64,000 bases of DNA from Stictocephala bisonia (lineage: Eukaryota; Arthropoda; Insecta; Hemiptera; Membracidae). A program made the position numbers and the translations under genes. Below the pieces are notes generated by a model. That model worked only from the letters and a program-made list of their open reading frames with translations. It ran no database searches and had not been told where the DNA came from. Below are positions 37,491-49,932 of this stretch, piece after piece. The stretch spans positions 1-64,000 of the forward strand of contig JAQJVL010000113.1 in the NCBI GenBank assembly GCA_035578905.1, in the 5' to 3' direction. Every line of letters begins with the position of its first letter. Positions within the stretch are counted from its first letter, which is position 1.

Positions 37491-38938
37491 GCCACTAAGA
37501 AATATGTGGAATTTATTTGAAATAGTGAACGTTTCTTTATCATTTCTTCTTTTTATTCCTTCTCATACATGAAGTTATTATTCTTAAAAGTTACAACAAA
37601 TCAAATTATAAAAATAGCCCCAGCCATCAGAAAATGTTCAGTGGCTAAAATAATACATCAGCTTTACATATATGTAAGCCTAATAAAATTACTACAATGT
37701 AGTGAACACTTATATTAGATCTTTAATTTTATAGCTTAGATTTTATCTTTTTAACACTATGCATATTTAGTAGAGTTAAATTGCGGAAAAACATTCAAAT
37801 TTTAATTTTAGATAGCATCAGTATATTTTACAGAATATTAAGAAGTGAACATTTGTTTGCGATTTATTACTCTTCATGTCATTTATTTAGTCAAGTTACA
37901 ACGGTTATATAGAGGTCTGCCATCTACAAGTGGATTGTATTTAACTATTCTATAGATTTACATAATTATGATTTTACTTTTACGTGTAGGAATTACAAAT
38001 ATTCGTGAATTTCATGGAACTCAAATTATTTATAACAATAAAAACTAAACATACATAATATACGCATAATGATTTGTATGTTGATTAATTTTTACTAACC
38101 ACATTTACCACCCTCAGACCAAATTAATTCACATTAAATTCACATAATTCATATGTGAAACAGCTTACTGCTAAAGTAATTAAAAATATCAAAACTTGTC
38201 TTGTTTTGTAAACCCTAGTTTGTTTAATCACTAAATTATGCGTAACAATTCTTCAATATGATATAAGTAGAGTTTATTTTTAAATATTTTTTATTATTTT
38301 ACATTAAATTATATCATAGTATATTCTTGTATTAAATTACTATATACAATGATCTATTATTATATTACATTGTATAATAAAAGAACTTCAACATTTTCTA
38401 GAATTTTATACAAAGAAAGTTCACGCTTACCGTCCTGAAAAATTCGTCTGTTGTTTTATTTGTTAAATGATCACTATATACTTTGAAAGTAAAAGGTAAA
38501 TTCGTGTTGGTAGAAAGTTTCTCTCGTGCACTCTTCCTCAAAACATATCAGGACTAGTTAAATATTGTTTACGAAAATGTTAATAAGTGGAAACAATATA
38601 TAACTCATTTTGTTATTATTCATCCCCACTACTCCCCTTTCCATACAATGCCTCATTATATACATAAAACATGTATTATTCAATTTTAGGAATTTTTAAC
38701 CTTCATCAGTATTTTCGATTACAGCAAACATGTGAGTTTTCCCTATAGCTGTTTATGAATTGAATCGTATTATAATGACTATCGTAAAATAAAGCTATCT
38801 TTAACATATACGGGCCGGTTTCATTTTATAAAATATTTTATTTAGTTAAAAATAGACTGATAGTAAGACTTCACATATTGGCCCTAGAATATCTGTTACA
38901 GCATTCGGAAACTGAATAATATTCTCATATTATACTAA
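37491..38938. other. AT-rich sequence, nothing recognised
   Basis: No supported feature. Very AT-rich around 38270-38390. Confidence 0.4.
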
Positions 38939-39497
38939 CTAGCTGTACCCGCCCGCTTCGCCGGTCATAATATTCAGTTTTGATTGTATCATTGAAATGT
39001 TCAGCAACCTTTCAGTTTACACAGTATCCAATTTACAACAGCTGATGTTTTGTGTAGTTTACTACTGTACTCAATTATTTTTAATTTTGAAAATTTTGCC
39101 TACCACAATTGTATTCTATTTGTTTTTATTTAACAGCTGTTAATCAAATAAATCAATCAATTAATATAGCTTCACTAGAAATCAAAACATAAAAATCTAA
39201 ACAGTTAAAAAAATTAACACATGGTTTAATTTAATTTTGACATATTTAAAATCCACAGCTGATATTCTTTTTATATTTGACTTATTATACCTTCATGCAT
39301 CCTGCTATTTGATTAACATTGAAACTTTAGAAGTCCAAGGGACGGAGCCCTGAGGGATTAAAGAAACGGGAATAGGACAGAAACATTCCCTGGGGTATAT
39401 AGAACAACTTCCCCAAGTTTCATGGCAATCGGCTAGATGGTTTGGTAGCGCATAAAGGACAGACAAACAAACATACATTGGATTTTATAGATATAGA
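38939..39497 (-). mobile_element. Non-autonomous Helitron-like element H4
   Basis: On minus it starts A|TCTATATCTATAAAATCCAA (39497) and ends GGGTACAGCTAG|T (38939). Its 3' half, from the GACCGGCGAAGCGGG block inward, matches H2, H3 and H5. Its 5' half is different and contains sequence read on plus as TTTCATGGCAATCGGCTAGA and TAAAGGACAGACAAAC. It therefore seems to be a chimaera, or a subfamily with an exchanged 5' end. Confidence 0.88.
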
Positions 39498-39566
39498 TTA
39501 CACAAATGTTAGTATTGTGTTATGATACGGGATTAGTATTGGGATATTTCTACTGCATACCATTAA

Positions 39567-40679
39567 TCTGTACCTATAAAAGGCGGAAAGCACTGACTAA
39601 CTCACTCAGCGCTGTAACTAAAAAAATACTAAGCCTACGAGGCAAACATTTTGTACAGTCAAAAGGTCTTATGTTGTAAATGTGCAATAAGAAGGTGTTT
39701 TGAAAAATTCTTAGTAAATTGAAGATAGCAACCATTTTAGTGACAACAATTTTAAATGCCAAAAACAGCGTTTCTTTAATTAGACTGTAGTGGCTAAATG
39801 AACGGTTCTACAGCAAAACTAACACCGTTTTCTGTGCCTGATTTGAGACGATCTACAACTTTGGACCTATGCCTTTTAGATAGAGCTAGATTTTTAATTT
39901 GTGCGAAGAAATCGAATTGGTTAATTTACGGCCTCTAAGAGTAGACTTAATTATTTTTCTAGACTGTGAATCTTTGTTATCTAGGAGAACATACTGTATT
40001 CAATGGGAAAATATACAATTTAATCTGAACACATGTATAGCCAGGTCATTGGACATGGCTAAACATGGCGTCAAACACAATATTTTATTGATTCAGAGAC
40101 AAATGAAATAATAAATGAAATAATGAATTTATTCACACAAAAAATTATCATACAAATTGCCAATATATTTGTGCCCTCTAAAAGTTGACTTACAGATTTG
40201 TCTAGACTTTTAAACTTTTTTATCTAAGAGAACGAACTGATTTCATTTGGAAAATTTTAAATTTAATATCTTTATATACACAAAAGCTATATACCACTCA
40301 TCACTATTTCTCCAAAAATATTCGTCCAATTGACTTTATATTTTGTACATAGGTTTATTTTGGCCCCTAGAGGCTCAGTAAGAAAGGATTTTCCTCTGCG
40401 ACCTCAGAACTCCGTCCCACTGTGCTCCAAAATTCCCATGCTTTTCTTATGGAGCTATATTAATCAATTGATTTATTAACAGCTGTTAAATAACAACAAA
40501 TAGAATAAAATTGTCGTAGGCCAAACTTATAAAATTAAAAATAATTGAGTGTATTAGTAAACTACACAAAACATCAGCTGTTATAAATTGGAGACTGTGT
40601 AAACTAAAGGTTGCTGCACATTTAAATGATACAATCAAAAATCAATATTATGACCGGCGAAGAGGGCGGGTACAGCTAG
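39567..40679 (+). mobile_element. Non-autonomous Helitron-like element H5
   Basis: Starts A|TCTGTACCTATAAAAGGCGG and ends GGGTACAGCTAG|T. Its length is 1,113 bases, the same as H3, to which it aligns throughout despite many indels. It lies 70 bases from H4, and the two face away from one another in opposite orientations. Frames of 62 and 70 codons inside it are not conserved in H2 or H3. Confidence 0.92.
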
Positions 40680-41804
40680 TCTACTAATAAAAAAGACAAC
40701 CGTTTTATTACGTAAGGAAACAGGACGTTACAAACGTAATTTGGATGAAAAAATAACACATATTTTACTACAATAAAACCAATTATATAAGTGATTCAGT
40801 CACGGATTCAATGTCCGAACTTTGCACTCTGTAAACTAGAGAGAACTAGTTCACCAACTACTTGAGCACTTCACCTTGTTTAGTGTCAGAAAAAAGAAAA
40901 GATCTGTATTGTGTGCAAAGACTATATTTTTCAAATTACTGTATTTATAGTTATTATGATCTATATTTTCTCTTAAATAGTATTGAGAAAATGTAACATC
41001 TTACATCAAAATTGTTTTGGAACTAAAAATACCAAAATAATAGCTGGCAGGTTTTAATAAAACACAGTAACTGTAATTTCCTGGAACAAAAACTTATAAC
41101 AAACTCCACTAATGAATGTAGTGTATCGTATGACGAGAGAGCAATGAGTTGTAACTAAATGATATCAATGGAAATGATCAGTTCTTAATTGTTAAGGTGT
41201 AAATCCAATGTTTAGTAAATATCTAAAATACGAAACCGAATAAAATGTACAAAGAATTACAAAAATGTATCATTCAAATTGCCCACTGTTCAATTGACAA
41301 AATCTTTATTAAATAAAGCTTTCACTTAGTGTTTGCTATAATTATTATTTTATTATGGTATATTTTCTTCTAGATATACTATGTACGTACTTTCTTTTAT
41401 TTTGATTTGACCCTATTCATTGCAAATAGTAAATATAAATTAATAATATATGCATTACCAATAATATAGTTCATTGAATTGAACCAGGAAAAAATTAATA
41501 ACATTTCTAAGTACAATAGATCTGCTGCATCACGTATTAGGATATCAAAATTTCATACATTTATCGTGATAAGGAATCTTAAAGAATCTTTTGGGGGGGT
41601 TTCTGCAACCTCTCTATCACGCCCCCTCCACCTTCAATTTTGTAAATAGAGAAATAAATATAACAATAGCGTCTTCTCGTAGTTGTTATTTAAATATAAA
41701 TTGCGTGATTTTTAATATAATGTTATTACTAACCTTAAGTATTACAAAATCAAATATTTTTTAATCAGCATGAAACGTATTGGTACATATACAGTACAAA
41801 TGAA
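40680..41804. other. AT-rich sequence, nothing recognised
   Basis: No supported feature. A G run and CCCCCTCC lie near 41590-41630. Confidence 0.4.
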
Positions 41805-42030
41805 CGTTTCACAACACAAATACACCACAATATAAGCACAAAATACACAAATATATCACAATATAAGTACAAAATTCACACATACTATCGTGATCGATTT
41901 CTGCGAACCACGTTTATCTTCTTCAGACCAGAGGGATTCACAAAAGAAACCCTTGTACGTGTGTGGGTGGGTTATCGTCACTGTACTGCTTATATTGTAC
42001 TATTTCTGTGCTTTATATTTGTGTTGTGTG
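41805..42030. repeat. Imperfect inverted repeat with internal tandem units
   Basis: The left arm (CACAACACAAATACACCACA, CAATATAAGCACAAA and CAATATAAGTAC) pairs with the right arm (GCTTATATTGTAC and CTTTATATTTGTGTTGTG). The centre carries CTTCTTCAGACCAGAGG and two ATCGTGA/TCGTCAC-like motifs. This may be a small foldback element or a Penelope-like element remnant. Confidence 0.5.
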
Positions 42031-43567
42031 CATTTCAAATAGTATATAATTTATATCGCTACTAAAGCAATACGTGATACAATTATCTAAAATAAAAACC
42101 GCTAGAGAGAACAAAATGTGTTGCTCCTCAATTTGCCACTCACAAACTGCGCAGAATATAAAACGTTACATCAAAAACCAATTAATGTGTCTCAAGGTTT
42201 TAATGAGGTTCCCCCCGCACGGTGCAGATGCAGCATTACTCGTGCATCAGCACTTCTAGCGGCAGCTTAATTAACTGTTACTAATGAGCTTAATATGTAT
42301 CGATAGAGAACTGTGCAGCTGAATATACTTCACTATTAATTTACTCAGTTTTACAAACCGTCTTTACTCGGAACTGAGTTGTTCATATAATATTTAATAC
42401 GAAATAATACTTAACTTCTTTCAATTTTTATTGTTATTTAAGTCTTGAATTTTTCATACTTAATGCTGAAATAAATACGGAATAAAATTAGGTTAAAGTG
42501 AATCGGATGGTAATAAATTTGTTTTGTTTCTCATATAGTTATTTTATTCTGGACCTTTGAATAACTAAAGAGTTATGCCAATGATAAACCATCTACGATG
42601 TTTCATATTGAAGTATTTTCAAAATGCATTATATTGTACCATTCTTAACTTTACTGTACAAGTGTTTAGAACTTAAAAATACAAAAAAGTATTATTCTGA
42701 TTTACATTGAAATTATATGTTTATAAAATGTATGGTCGATTGTTATTTACCTACCGTGCGAAATAAGAAATCATCAAATTTTCACTGCCATTACCAAGAA
42801 CACAAAAAATAGAAGCTTCAGTATGGGACAGAGAAATATGCATTTTTAAACACATTAATTTATTTATATTTAAACTAACAACTAAACGCATGTGTGTAGT
42901 GTATGCGTGTTCGTATGTGGGCGTTTACGCATCTAATGTAAATTACATTATCAAATTAATAGTATAGTTAATTCTGGCTACTTTGCTCAGCAAAATTATT
43001 GTAATTTTACACATATTATGAATTTGAATTTGTTGCTTTGGTTTGTGAACATAAGAGTTGCTTTGGAAATAATACAAACACACTAGGGAAATTCAATCCC
43101 TGTTAGTGTGCTGGAGCATCAGAAGAACTTAATTTGAACAAGAATAATCTAATAATAAACAAAAATATGCAAGAAAAAGCCAAAAATACATTTCAAAGGT
43201 TATTCGAGACACTATTGATCAATATAGAATAAATTATGCAAATCATTGAAATTATGAAGTGTTAACGTTGTCAATTGCAAAATTCCGTCTGTACCAAGAA
43301 ATAAATATTTCATTTAATACATAAATGTATACTGTCAATTCAGCATAGCTAGGTCTAGCTTTTTATTGTTAATTTAATTTTCTCATAGTTTTGTTAATAT
43401 TTCATACAATAATTTGGCAAAGTCGTGAACAAATTAACCGAGTTATTTCACTATAAATTTATATGGTTTAAAGGAAGTTTTTATGACTACTAAAACCCCA
43501 AAAAAAGATTTATATAAATGGATATAAATTACTTTTTCTGTGTATATATCATATTAATATTGCTTTC
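42031..43567. other. AT-rich sequence, nothing recognised
   Basis: A slightly GC-richer patch lies at 42205-42265. No supported gene. Confidence 0.4.
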
Positions 43568-43638
43568 CTAGTAAAAGATACTAATTATATTAAATTGATA
43601 AGCCCACTATTACTGGGATTTAATTTATCTTTTACTAG
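43568..43638. repeat. 12-bp inverted repeat
   Basis: CTAGTAAAAGAT (43568-43579) and its exact reverse complement (43627-43638) flank 47 bases. It may mark the ends of a tiny MITE; no family member was seen elsewhere. Confidence 0.6.
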
Positions 43639-44361
43639 TCCAATAATGTTGCACAATCTTACAGTACATTTTTTCTGACGCATCATTCGTAATTCTAACC
43701 TGCTAAAAAGATGTAAGTAATTTGTTATTTGTTTGTCTCTAAAGGAATGTTGTGATTAACATTTCAAACAATTTGTTGAAATTTTTCAATGAGTCGTTTG
43801 TAAAATTGTACAATAAGTGTCTTCGTCAACCTTTTTTACGATTGTTTTATGAACAGAAATAATAATATATTTAGGAGTTAGAGATTTGTAAAATACTTAA
43901 GAAACAGAAAGAGTGAAAGATGTATTTTACAATTCTTCTTTACTGTATTATGTTAATAATAATTGTCCTTATATGGATGAAATTGACATAGAAAAGCTTT
44001 ATACATATAGAATATTCTATGAATTTTGTTTATAAACTTTGAGATTACACAATATAATAAAACTAACAAGCAATGAAATCAAAAGACGTTTAATGGGTTT
44101 CTTTAACAGTGAATTATTAATAAAAATACAAGAAGTACGATTGTAAATTATATTAATACAACCTAAACATTTAAATATTGATTTTTACATTTTATTTATA
44201 TTACATGAACTGAGTTTTTGAGAAATTGTCACACTTTGAAATATAACTTAACAGGTGTCTTACTAAGTGTATGTACATTTATGGAGATAACACGATTCTT
44301 TTTTTTTTAATGCGCACGTGTATTCCACATTTCGGTTAACATGTAACAGGGGAGTATATAT
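43639..44361. other. AT-rich sequence, nothing recognised
   Basis: No supported feature. Confidence 0.4.
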
Positions 44362-44370
44362 TATAAAAGG
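44362..44370 (+). promoter_or_regulatory. TATA-box-like TATAAAAGG
   Basis: A consensus TATAAAAG followed by a GC-containing patch with AACGTTCGCACTCAC about 40 bases downstream. In DNA this AT-rich such matches occur by chance, and no gene follows. Confidence 0.12.
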
Positions 44371-45121
44371 GCTAAAACGTTTCAATTTGGAAGTAACAAC
44401 GTTCGCACTCACAAACATATAACGTCAACAGGACATTTAAACGCACACATCTCTTCTTACCCATTCACACAATTACTTTTTTACTATATTTTTATTTTGT
44501 TCATTTCTGTTTTAACTTAATACTGGCGTCTTTTAGTAATTCCGTAAGCGTAAAAATAAATAACAATAATTTCAAGACAGTTCAAAAATAAAATCATACT
44601 ATAACAGCGTAACATGTTTAAATTACATAAAACGAAACTGGAGTAGCATGCCCTCTTTCTCTCTCTTTTTTTTGGTCATAAAGATTGTAACACTAAAACA
44701 GTTAGTAAACCTTGTAATTTTAAATCAAATATACTATGTAATATATTTATATATAAGAAATTTAACAAAGATGTGAGGAAAATGAAATGGAATATACAGA
44801 AATACAAAATACATAGTGTGACTATAAAAACAGCCAGGATCAAATATGAAGATAATCTCATCACTCTAATACTATAGAAATAAATGTAAATATTATTATT
44901 AAAAATAGCTAAATTGAAATCACAAAAATTTAATTATATTTTTAAATACCTATTAAATGGTTTTTAAGTTGAATTTATAAAAAATAGTACAAATATTTGT
45001 TATAACCTTTTGTAAAACTATTGTAACTTGTATCAGTAAGTAGTTACAAGAATATCCAGGCCGTAGATGTCCAATTTAGCCAAACTATGTCAATTATAAT
45101 TACTTTTGCACAAAGATAACT
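44371..45121. other. AT-rich sequence, nothing recognised
   Basis: A 62-codon minus frame (44864-44676) is hydrophobic AT-driven sequence without recognisable identity. Confidence 0.4.
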
Positions 45122-45584
45122 TACAGGATGGAAACAAATTTGGAAACGCTTTCACAACTTTTGTATGACTTCACTTGTAAAAGTGAAATCTTGTACATTA
45201 TCACGGTTACAAAGAACATATTTTTTGACACCACTAGCGACATTACATCTTTTCAGGGGGACAGCTCACGAGGAGTTGAACAATAATCTTCACCGTAGGC
45301 CTAGGTTGAGTTTGGTGTCAATTGAAAGATTTATTCAAGAGACATTAAATGCCACAAACCGGACTTTGAAAGGTTTATCATTTCCAGAGTAGCGGTGATT
45401 TGAATTTCAAAGTAAATAATTTTAACAATATTATCTATCCGCTTTTTAACGGTTTTAAGTAAATTATTCCGATCAACAATTAGGCTTTGTGGAACAACAC
45501 TATTTTAAAAATTTAAACTATCAAATTATCGATGTAAAAAATAATGTTGTTGTGAAAGCGTTTCCATATTTTGTCCACATTGTA
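45122..45584 (+). mobile_element. MITE family M, full-length copy 2
   Basis: A 463-base element with terminal inverted repeats of about 38 bases. The inner 17 bases are perfect: GGAAACGCTTTCACAAC at 45139 against GTTGTGAAAGCGTTTCC near 45549. The outer part is imperfect (TACAGGATGG against CCACATTGTA). It contains CACTTGTAAAAGTGAAATCT, CCGTAGGCCTAGG and CCGGACTTTGAAA. There is no transposase; a 75-codon plus frame inside is not kept in the 4731 copy. Other family members lie at 4731-5130, 33151-33233 and 23651-23766. Confidence 0.9.
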
Positions 45585-45850
45585 GACACAATTCTTGTGG
45601 AATTTACAGACATGCCATAATGTATACAAAATATATATAGGCAAAACACCTTTAATAAAGGACATCTCGTATCACTAGTGATTAAATTTGCTAGATGCAT
45701 ACGTTGTCTTCGTTGGTTTGAGCGTAACGCCTTTTTAAAAACTAATTTATAAAAAGGCAATCAACTTTAGTACTATAAGAATTTGATAAGTTGTAGTTCT
45801 TTAGTGAATATTTCAGTTTAATAATTGTCATAACCTAACATAGACAAGAT

Positions 45851-46395
45851 AAACAACTGCCCTCATTGAAGTGCCAAATCACATTTTGAAGCCATTCGAT
45901 TTTCCTCATTGTTCTTTTATCAGGATAACCTCTGACTCAAGCTAAACAACTGCCCTCATTGAAGTACAGAATCACATTCTGAAGCCATTAAACTTTCCTC
46001 GTTGTTCTTTTATCAGGATAACCTCTGACTCAAGCTAAACAACTGCCCTCATTGAAGTACAGAATCACGTTCTGAAGCCATTAAACTTTCCTCGTTGTTC
46101 TTTTATCAGGATAACCTTTGACTCAAGCTAAACAACTGCCCTCATTGAAGTACAGAATCACGTTCTGAAGCCATTAAACTTTCCTCGTTGTTCTTTTATC
46201 AGGATAACCTCTGACTCAAGCTAAACAACTGCCCTCATTGAAGTACCGAATCACGTTCTGAAGCCATTAAACTTTCCTCGTTGTTCTTTTATCAGGATAA
46301 CCTCTGACTCAAGCTAAACAACTGCCCTCATTGAAGTACAGAATCACATTCTGAAGCCATTAAACTTTCCTCGTTGTCCTTTGATCAGGGAAGCC
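45851..46395. repeat. 93-bp tandem repeat, about 5.9 units
   Basis: Units start with AAACAACTGCCCTCATTGAA at 45851, 45944, 46037, 46130, 46223 and 46316, always exactly 93 bases apart. They also contain TTCTGAAGCCATTAAACTTT and TTTATCAGGATAACCTCTG. The first and last units are the most diverged, as expected of an array homogenised internally. Confidence 0.95.
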
Positions 46396-47870
46396 TTTTA
46401 ACTTTTAAATGCTTTGTCAACATTTGATGTCTTTCCACCCTTCAGTACTCTAGCATCTTGAACGTTTTACAGATGATAAACGATATTTTTAATTTGATAC
46501 CATCACATGTGTGTAAAACTTGAGCTAATTAATGTTCAGTAAAGTTTTCTGTTTCAAACACACTTATAACTTGCTATGTATTTTAAAATAGCAGTTACTG
46601 GAAATGATTTTAACTAAGTGAGTACAAAAATACATAAATTATTTAAAATGTAATGATAAGCTATACGTTTCATCTATATATTATGTCATTTTGTTGTTAT
46701 GAGAATATCAAGTTCTCAACAAAATGTTACCCAAGTCTCAATTTAAACACTTAAGAGACAAGAATTTTATTTTGTTACCAAAATTCTAAAAAACTGAAAG
46801 TGGTATATAATTTTTTTATTTATTAGTTAATTTTAAATCTTGAAATATTACTAGCTTGGATGTTAAAAATCGAATTTCATGAAATGCTGTCGTTTTACCT
46901 TTTATGTAATATTTAACACTTTTTTACCCGGCAATTGCAAACTAAAGATTAATTAGAAAGTCGTGGTTGTATTAAAATATCACTGTACCACTATCAAAAA
47001 TACTCTTAATTGTTACTTAATAAGTCCATATCTTACATATTTGTAAAACTTTAATTTTTAAAAACGTAAAAAAATGTTTAGTCACAATACTTTAAGCTTA
47101 ACTTAAAACGTAACGCGATCTGCTATCTTAAATCCAATTACATTAAATACAACTTTCTTCAAATAAATTTTATGATTTATTTAGTTTTCGCTGTCATATT
47201 AGTCGTAATTTTCTTAGTTACAACAAAGCTTGTAATATAGTCTGAGAAGAACTACAATAAAATTGTACAGAAATAATAAGTAGCTATTTGATTTGCTTAC
47301 TCACGACTCAAGACTCCCAAACATACCTGCAACAAATACAAGTCTCAAAATATATATTTAAAACATGAGTTATTTCTCTCATTTGGTAATTTTCTTTGGA
47401 ACAATTAAGAGCAATGAAATGAAAGAATTCTGGCTAAAAAGGTACGAGATACTTCGATTATTAATTTGAAATATATTTGTCTTAATTTTTAAATAATTAA
47501 AATTATTGAACTCATCATCTTTATGTTTACAAATATATGTAGTTTTTCTGGTAAAAAACTTACTAAAATTATAGGATTTGAAAAAAGGATATTGCTTTGA
47601 AAAATTGTGTAAATTCAGCAAATTGGTTATATTACAATAGATAATTATAATTTGTAACACTCAATGATTAAAATGAGTTATAAATAACACTATTAAATAT
47701 AAATTTAAAAGAATAAGATACTGTTTAATGGACTCAAATTATTATGTATATAACTACAATAAATTAATTGACTTATAGAATAATTATTACAGTAATTAAT
47801 TCATAAGTATAGCTGATTTCATGGATTGAAACTATGTTCAAATGTATAATGATACTACGTATTAATTGTG
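46396..47870. other. AT-rich sequence, nothing recognised
   Basis: A 93-codon minus frame (47660-47379) is rich in Asn, Ile, Phe and Lys, typical of random AT-rich DNA, with no recognisable domain. Confidence 0.4.
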
Positions 47871-48370
47871 CGTGTATGTGGACCTAGCGGTGAGGCCGGA
47901 TTTTCAGTACCTAGTCTGGCCTCTTAGGCTTTCAACCAAAGATTATTTCCGTGGAGCCACTAAATACAACTATTAAAAAAAGATCGTCTTATTTTACCAG
48001 GCGAAGTTAGGGCTAAGGAGCCCTAACTTAGCCTACTAACCTGGGGACTAACGGTCCACCAGTGACAGGGCAGGCGGGTACGTGCAAGGACGGGATCGCT
48101 CAGACGGTTACCCATCCAAGGGACAGCCACACTCGATCCTGCCTGACTACGTTGTCTTGCGATAATGCTGGAACCTTCCGGTCAAGGCTACTGGCCAACG
48201 TGGAGGAAAGCAATTTTCTATTGATTTCCTTCTCGAGCTCTATCACACCTGAAGTTTACTCCGTGACGGAATCAGTCACGTGGTTGACGAAACTCAGCAG
48301 TACATCAAGGACGTACCATTGGAATTCAAAACATGAGAACCATGCGGGGCCAGACTGAAGTCAAGGGTAT
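47871..48370 (-). mobile_element. 5S rRNA-like SINE-type element
   Basis: On minus, 48175-48093 resembles the 5S rRNA internal control region: AGTCAGGCAGGATCGAG, then CTTGGATGGGTAACCGTCTG, matching the order and spacing of the known 5S motif around CTTGGATGGGAGACC. Downstream come a perfect 9-bp hairpin (GTTAGGGCT-CCTT-AGCCCTAAC), AACTTCGCC and a TAAAATAAGAC tail, then about 100 further bases to the left. The element is markedly GC-richer than its surroundings. It lacks the rest of a 5S gene, so it is a 5S-derived SINE or a retroelement carrying a 5S-like module. A 98-codon plus frame across it is spurious. Confidence 0.65.
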
Positions 48371-49064
48371 TCATTATGGAGGAATGTAGCTCCATTTTAA
48401 TATGAGTTAAACCTGAAATCCACCCGATAAGGAAAACTGATATTCAATTTCGATAATATGTGCTTTATATGTGAGGATGTAGTTACAGGCAAAATTACCT
48501 CGTGAAAGGTGTAATAGATTTGGCGATTAAGTACAGGAGTTAAAGACTAATCGAACACTCCGGTCACAGACTCACTATCATGACAGGACAGATGATGCTT
48601 AGAGAACAAGTGTCTAGGTAAGAAGCGTCGAAGCCGAAATAACTTCAAACTTATTGTAAAACTTAGAATGGGTGAGGTATACGATATTCTTGTCTCAACA
48701 AGGCCAATAACGAATTTCCAAAATATTAAAGAAATTGTTTAAATCAAATAAATACCGTAACTATAGATTTATTTGTAAGACATGTTCTGCAAATAAGGTG
48801 TTATAAAATACTTCACTGATTCCAAACAGCAAAACATTAAAATGTTTATCATATTTTTAACAATAAACAATTGAAATAAAAAATTAAACAATGGAGAATA
48901 CCTTTTTTAATAAATTAGACAGCCAATTATATTTTTATTTTGTAATCAGCATTTTTTTATAAAAATAAATTTAACAATGTAGCCTGATCATAAAACTAGA
49001 AAGATAAATAATTATAACCCATGATATTATTAGACAAACAATGTTATGCTATTAAGAACTACCA
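48371..49064. other. AT-rich sequence, nothing recognised
   Basis: No supported feature. Confidence 0.4.
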
Positions 49065-49932
49065 ATCTATTTAGCTAAGTTAAATGTCTATATTAAAGCT
49101 TATGTGTAGCTTATTTAGCTAAGTTAATGTCTATATTAAAGCTTATGTGTAATTTATTCAGTTAGGTTGGTGTCTATATTAAAGTTTATGTGTAGCTTAT
49201 TCAGTTAGGTTAATGTCTATATTAAAGTTTATGTGTAGGTTATTAAGCTAAGTTAATGTCTATATTAATGCTTATGTGTAGCTTATTTAGCTAAGTTAAT
49301 GTCTATATTAAAGCTTATGTGTAGCTTATTTAGCTAAGTTAATGTCTATATTAAAGCTTATGTGTAGCTTATTTAGCTAAGTTAATGTCTATATTAAAGC
49401 TTATGTGTAATTTATTCAGTTAGGTTGGTGTCTATATTAAAGCTTATGTGTAGGTTATTTTAAGCTAAGTTAATGTCTATATTAAAGCTTATGTGTAATT
49501 TATTCAGTTAGGTTAGTGTCTATATTAAAGTTTATGTGTAGCTTATTCAGTTAGGTTAATGTCTATATTAAAGTTTATGTGTAGCTTATTTAGTTAGGAT
49601 AGTGTCTATATTAAAGTTTATGTGTATCTTATTCAGTTAGGTTAATGTGTATACTAAAGTTTATGTGTAGTTTATTCAGTTAGGTTAATGTCTATATTAA
49701 AGTTTATATGTAGTTTATTCAGTTAGGTTAATGTCTATATTAAAGTTTATGTGTAGTTTATTCAGTGAGGTTAATGTCTATATTAAAGTTTATGTGTAGT
49801 TTTTTCAGTTAGGATAATGTCTATATTAAAGTTTATGTGTAGCTTATTTAGTTAGGTTAGTGTCTATATTAAAGTTTATGTGTGGTTTATTCAGTGAGGT
49901 TAATGTCTGTATTAAAGTTTATGTGTAGTTTA
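49065..49932. repeat. 43-bp tandem repeat, about 20 units
   Basis: TGTCTATATTAAAG recurs every 43 bases from 49085 to 49904 with only a 2-base net gain (near 49458). Two subtypes are visible. One (TTTAGCTAAGTTAA) dominates the left third and the other (TTCAGTTAGGTTAA) the right two thirds, with some alternation near 49140-49540. Stops occur in all frames. Confidence 0.95.

Noticed and set aside
39899..40111. 70-codon plus frame
   Set aside because: Inside Helitron H5; H2 and H3 do not conserve it.
41885..41945. Hammerhead-ribozyme-like motifs (CTGAAGA and GAAA on minus)
   Set aside because: The bases between them cannot form a convincing stem II, and stems I and III are not evident.
44362..44410. 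Core promoter with TATA box
   Set aside because: Kept only as a very low-confidence site: no convincing initiator and no gene downstream.
45165..45392. 75-codon plus frame
   Set aside because: Inside a MITE; the related copy at 4731-5130 is not open in the same frame.
48062..48358. 98-codon plus frame in a GC-richer region
   Set aside because: Lies antisense across the 5S-like element; the openness reflects higher GC, and no protein family is recognisable.
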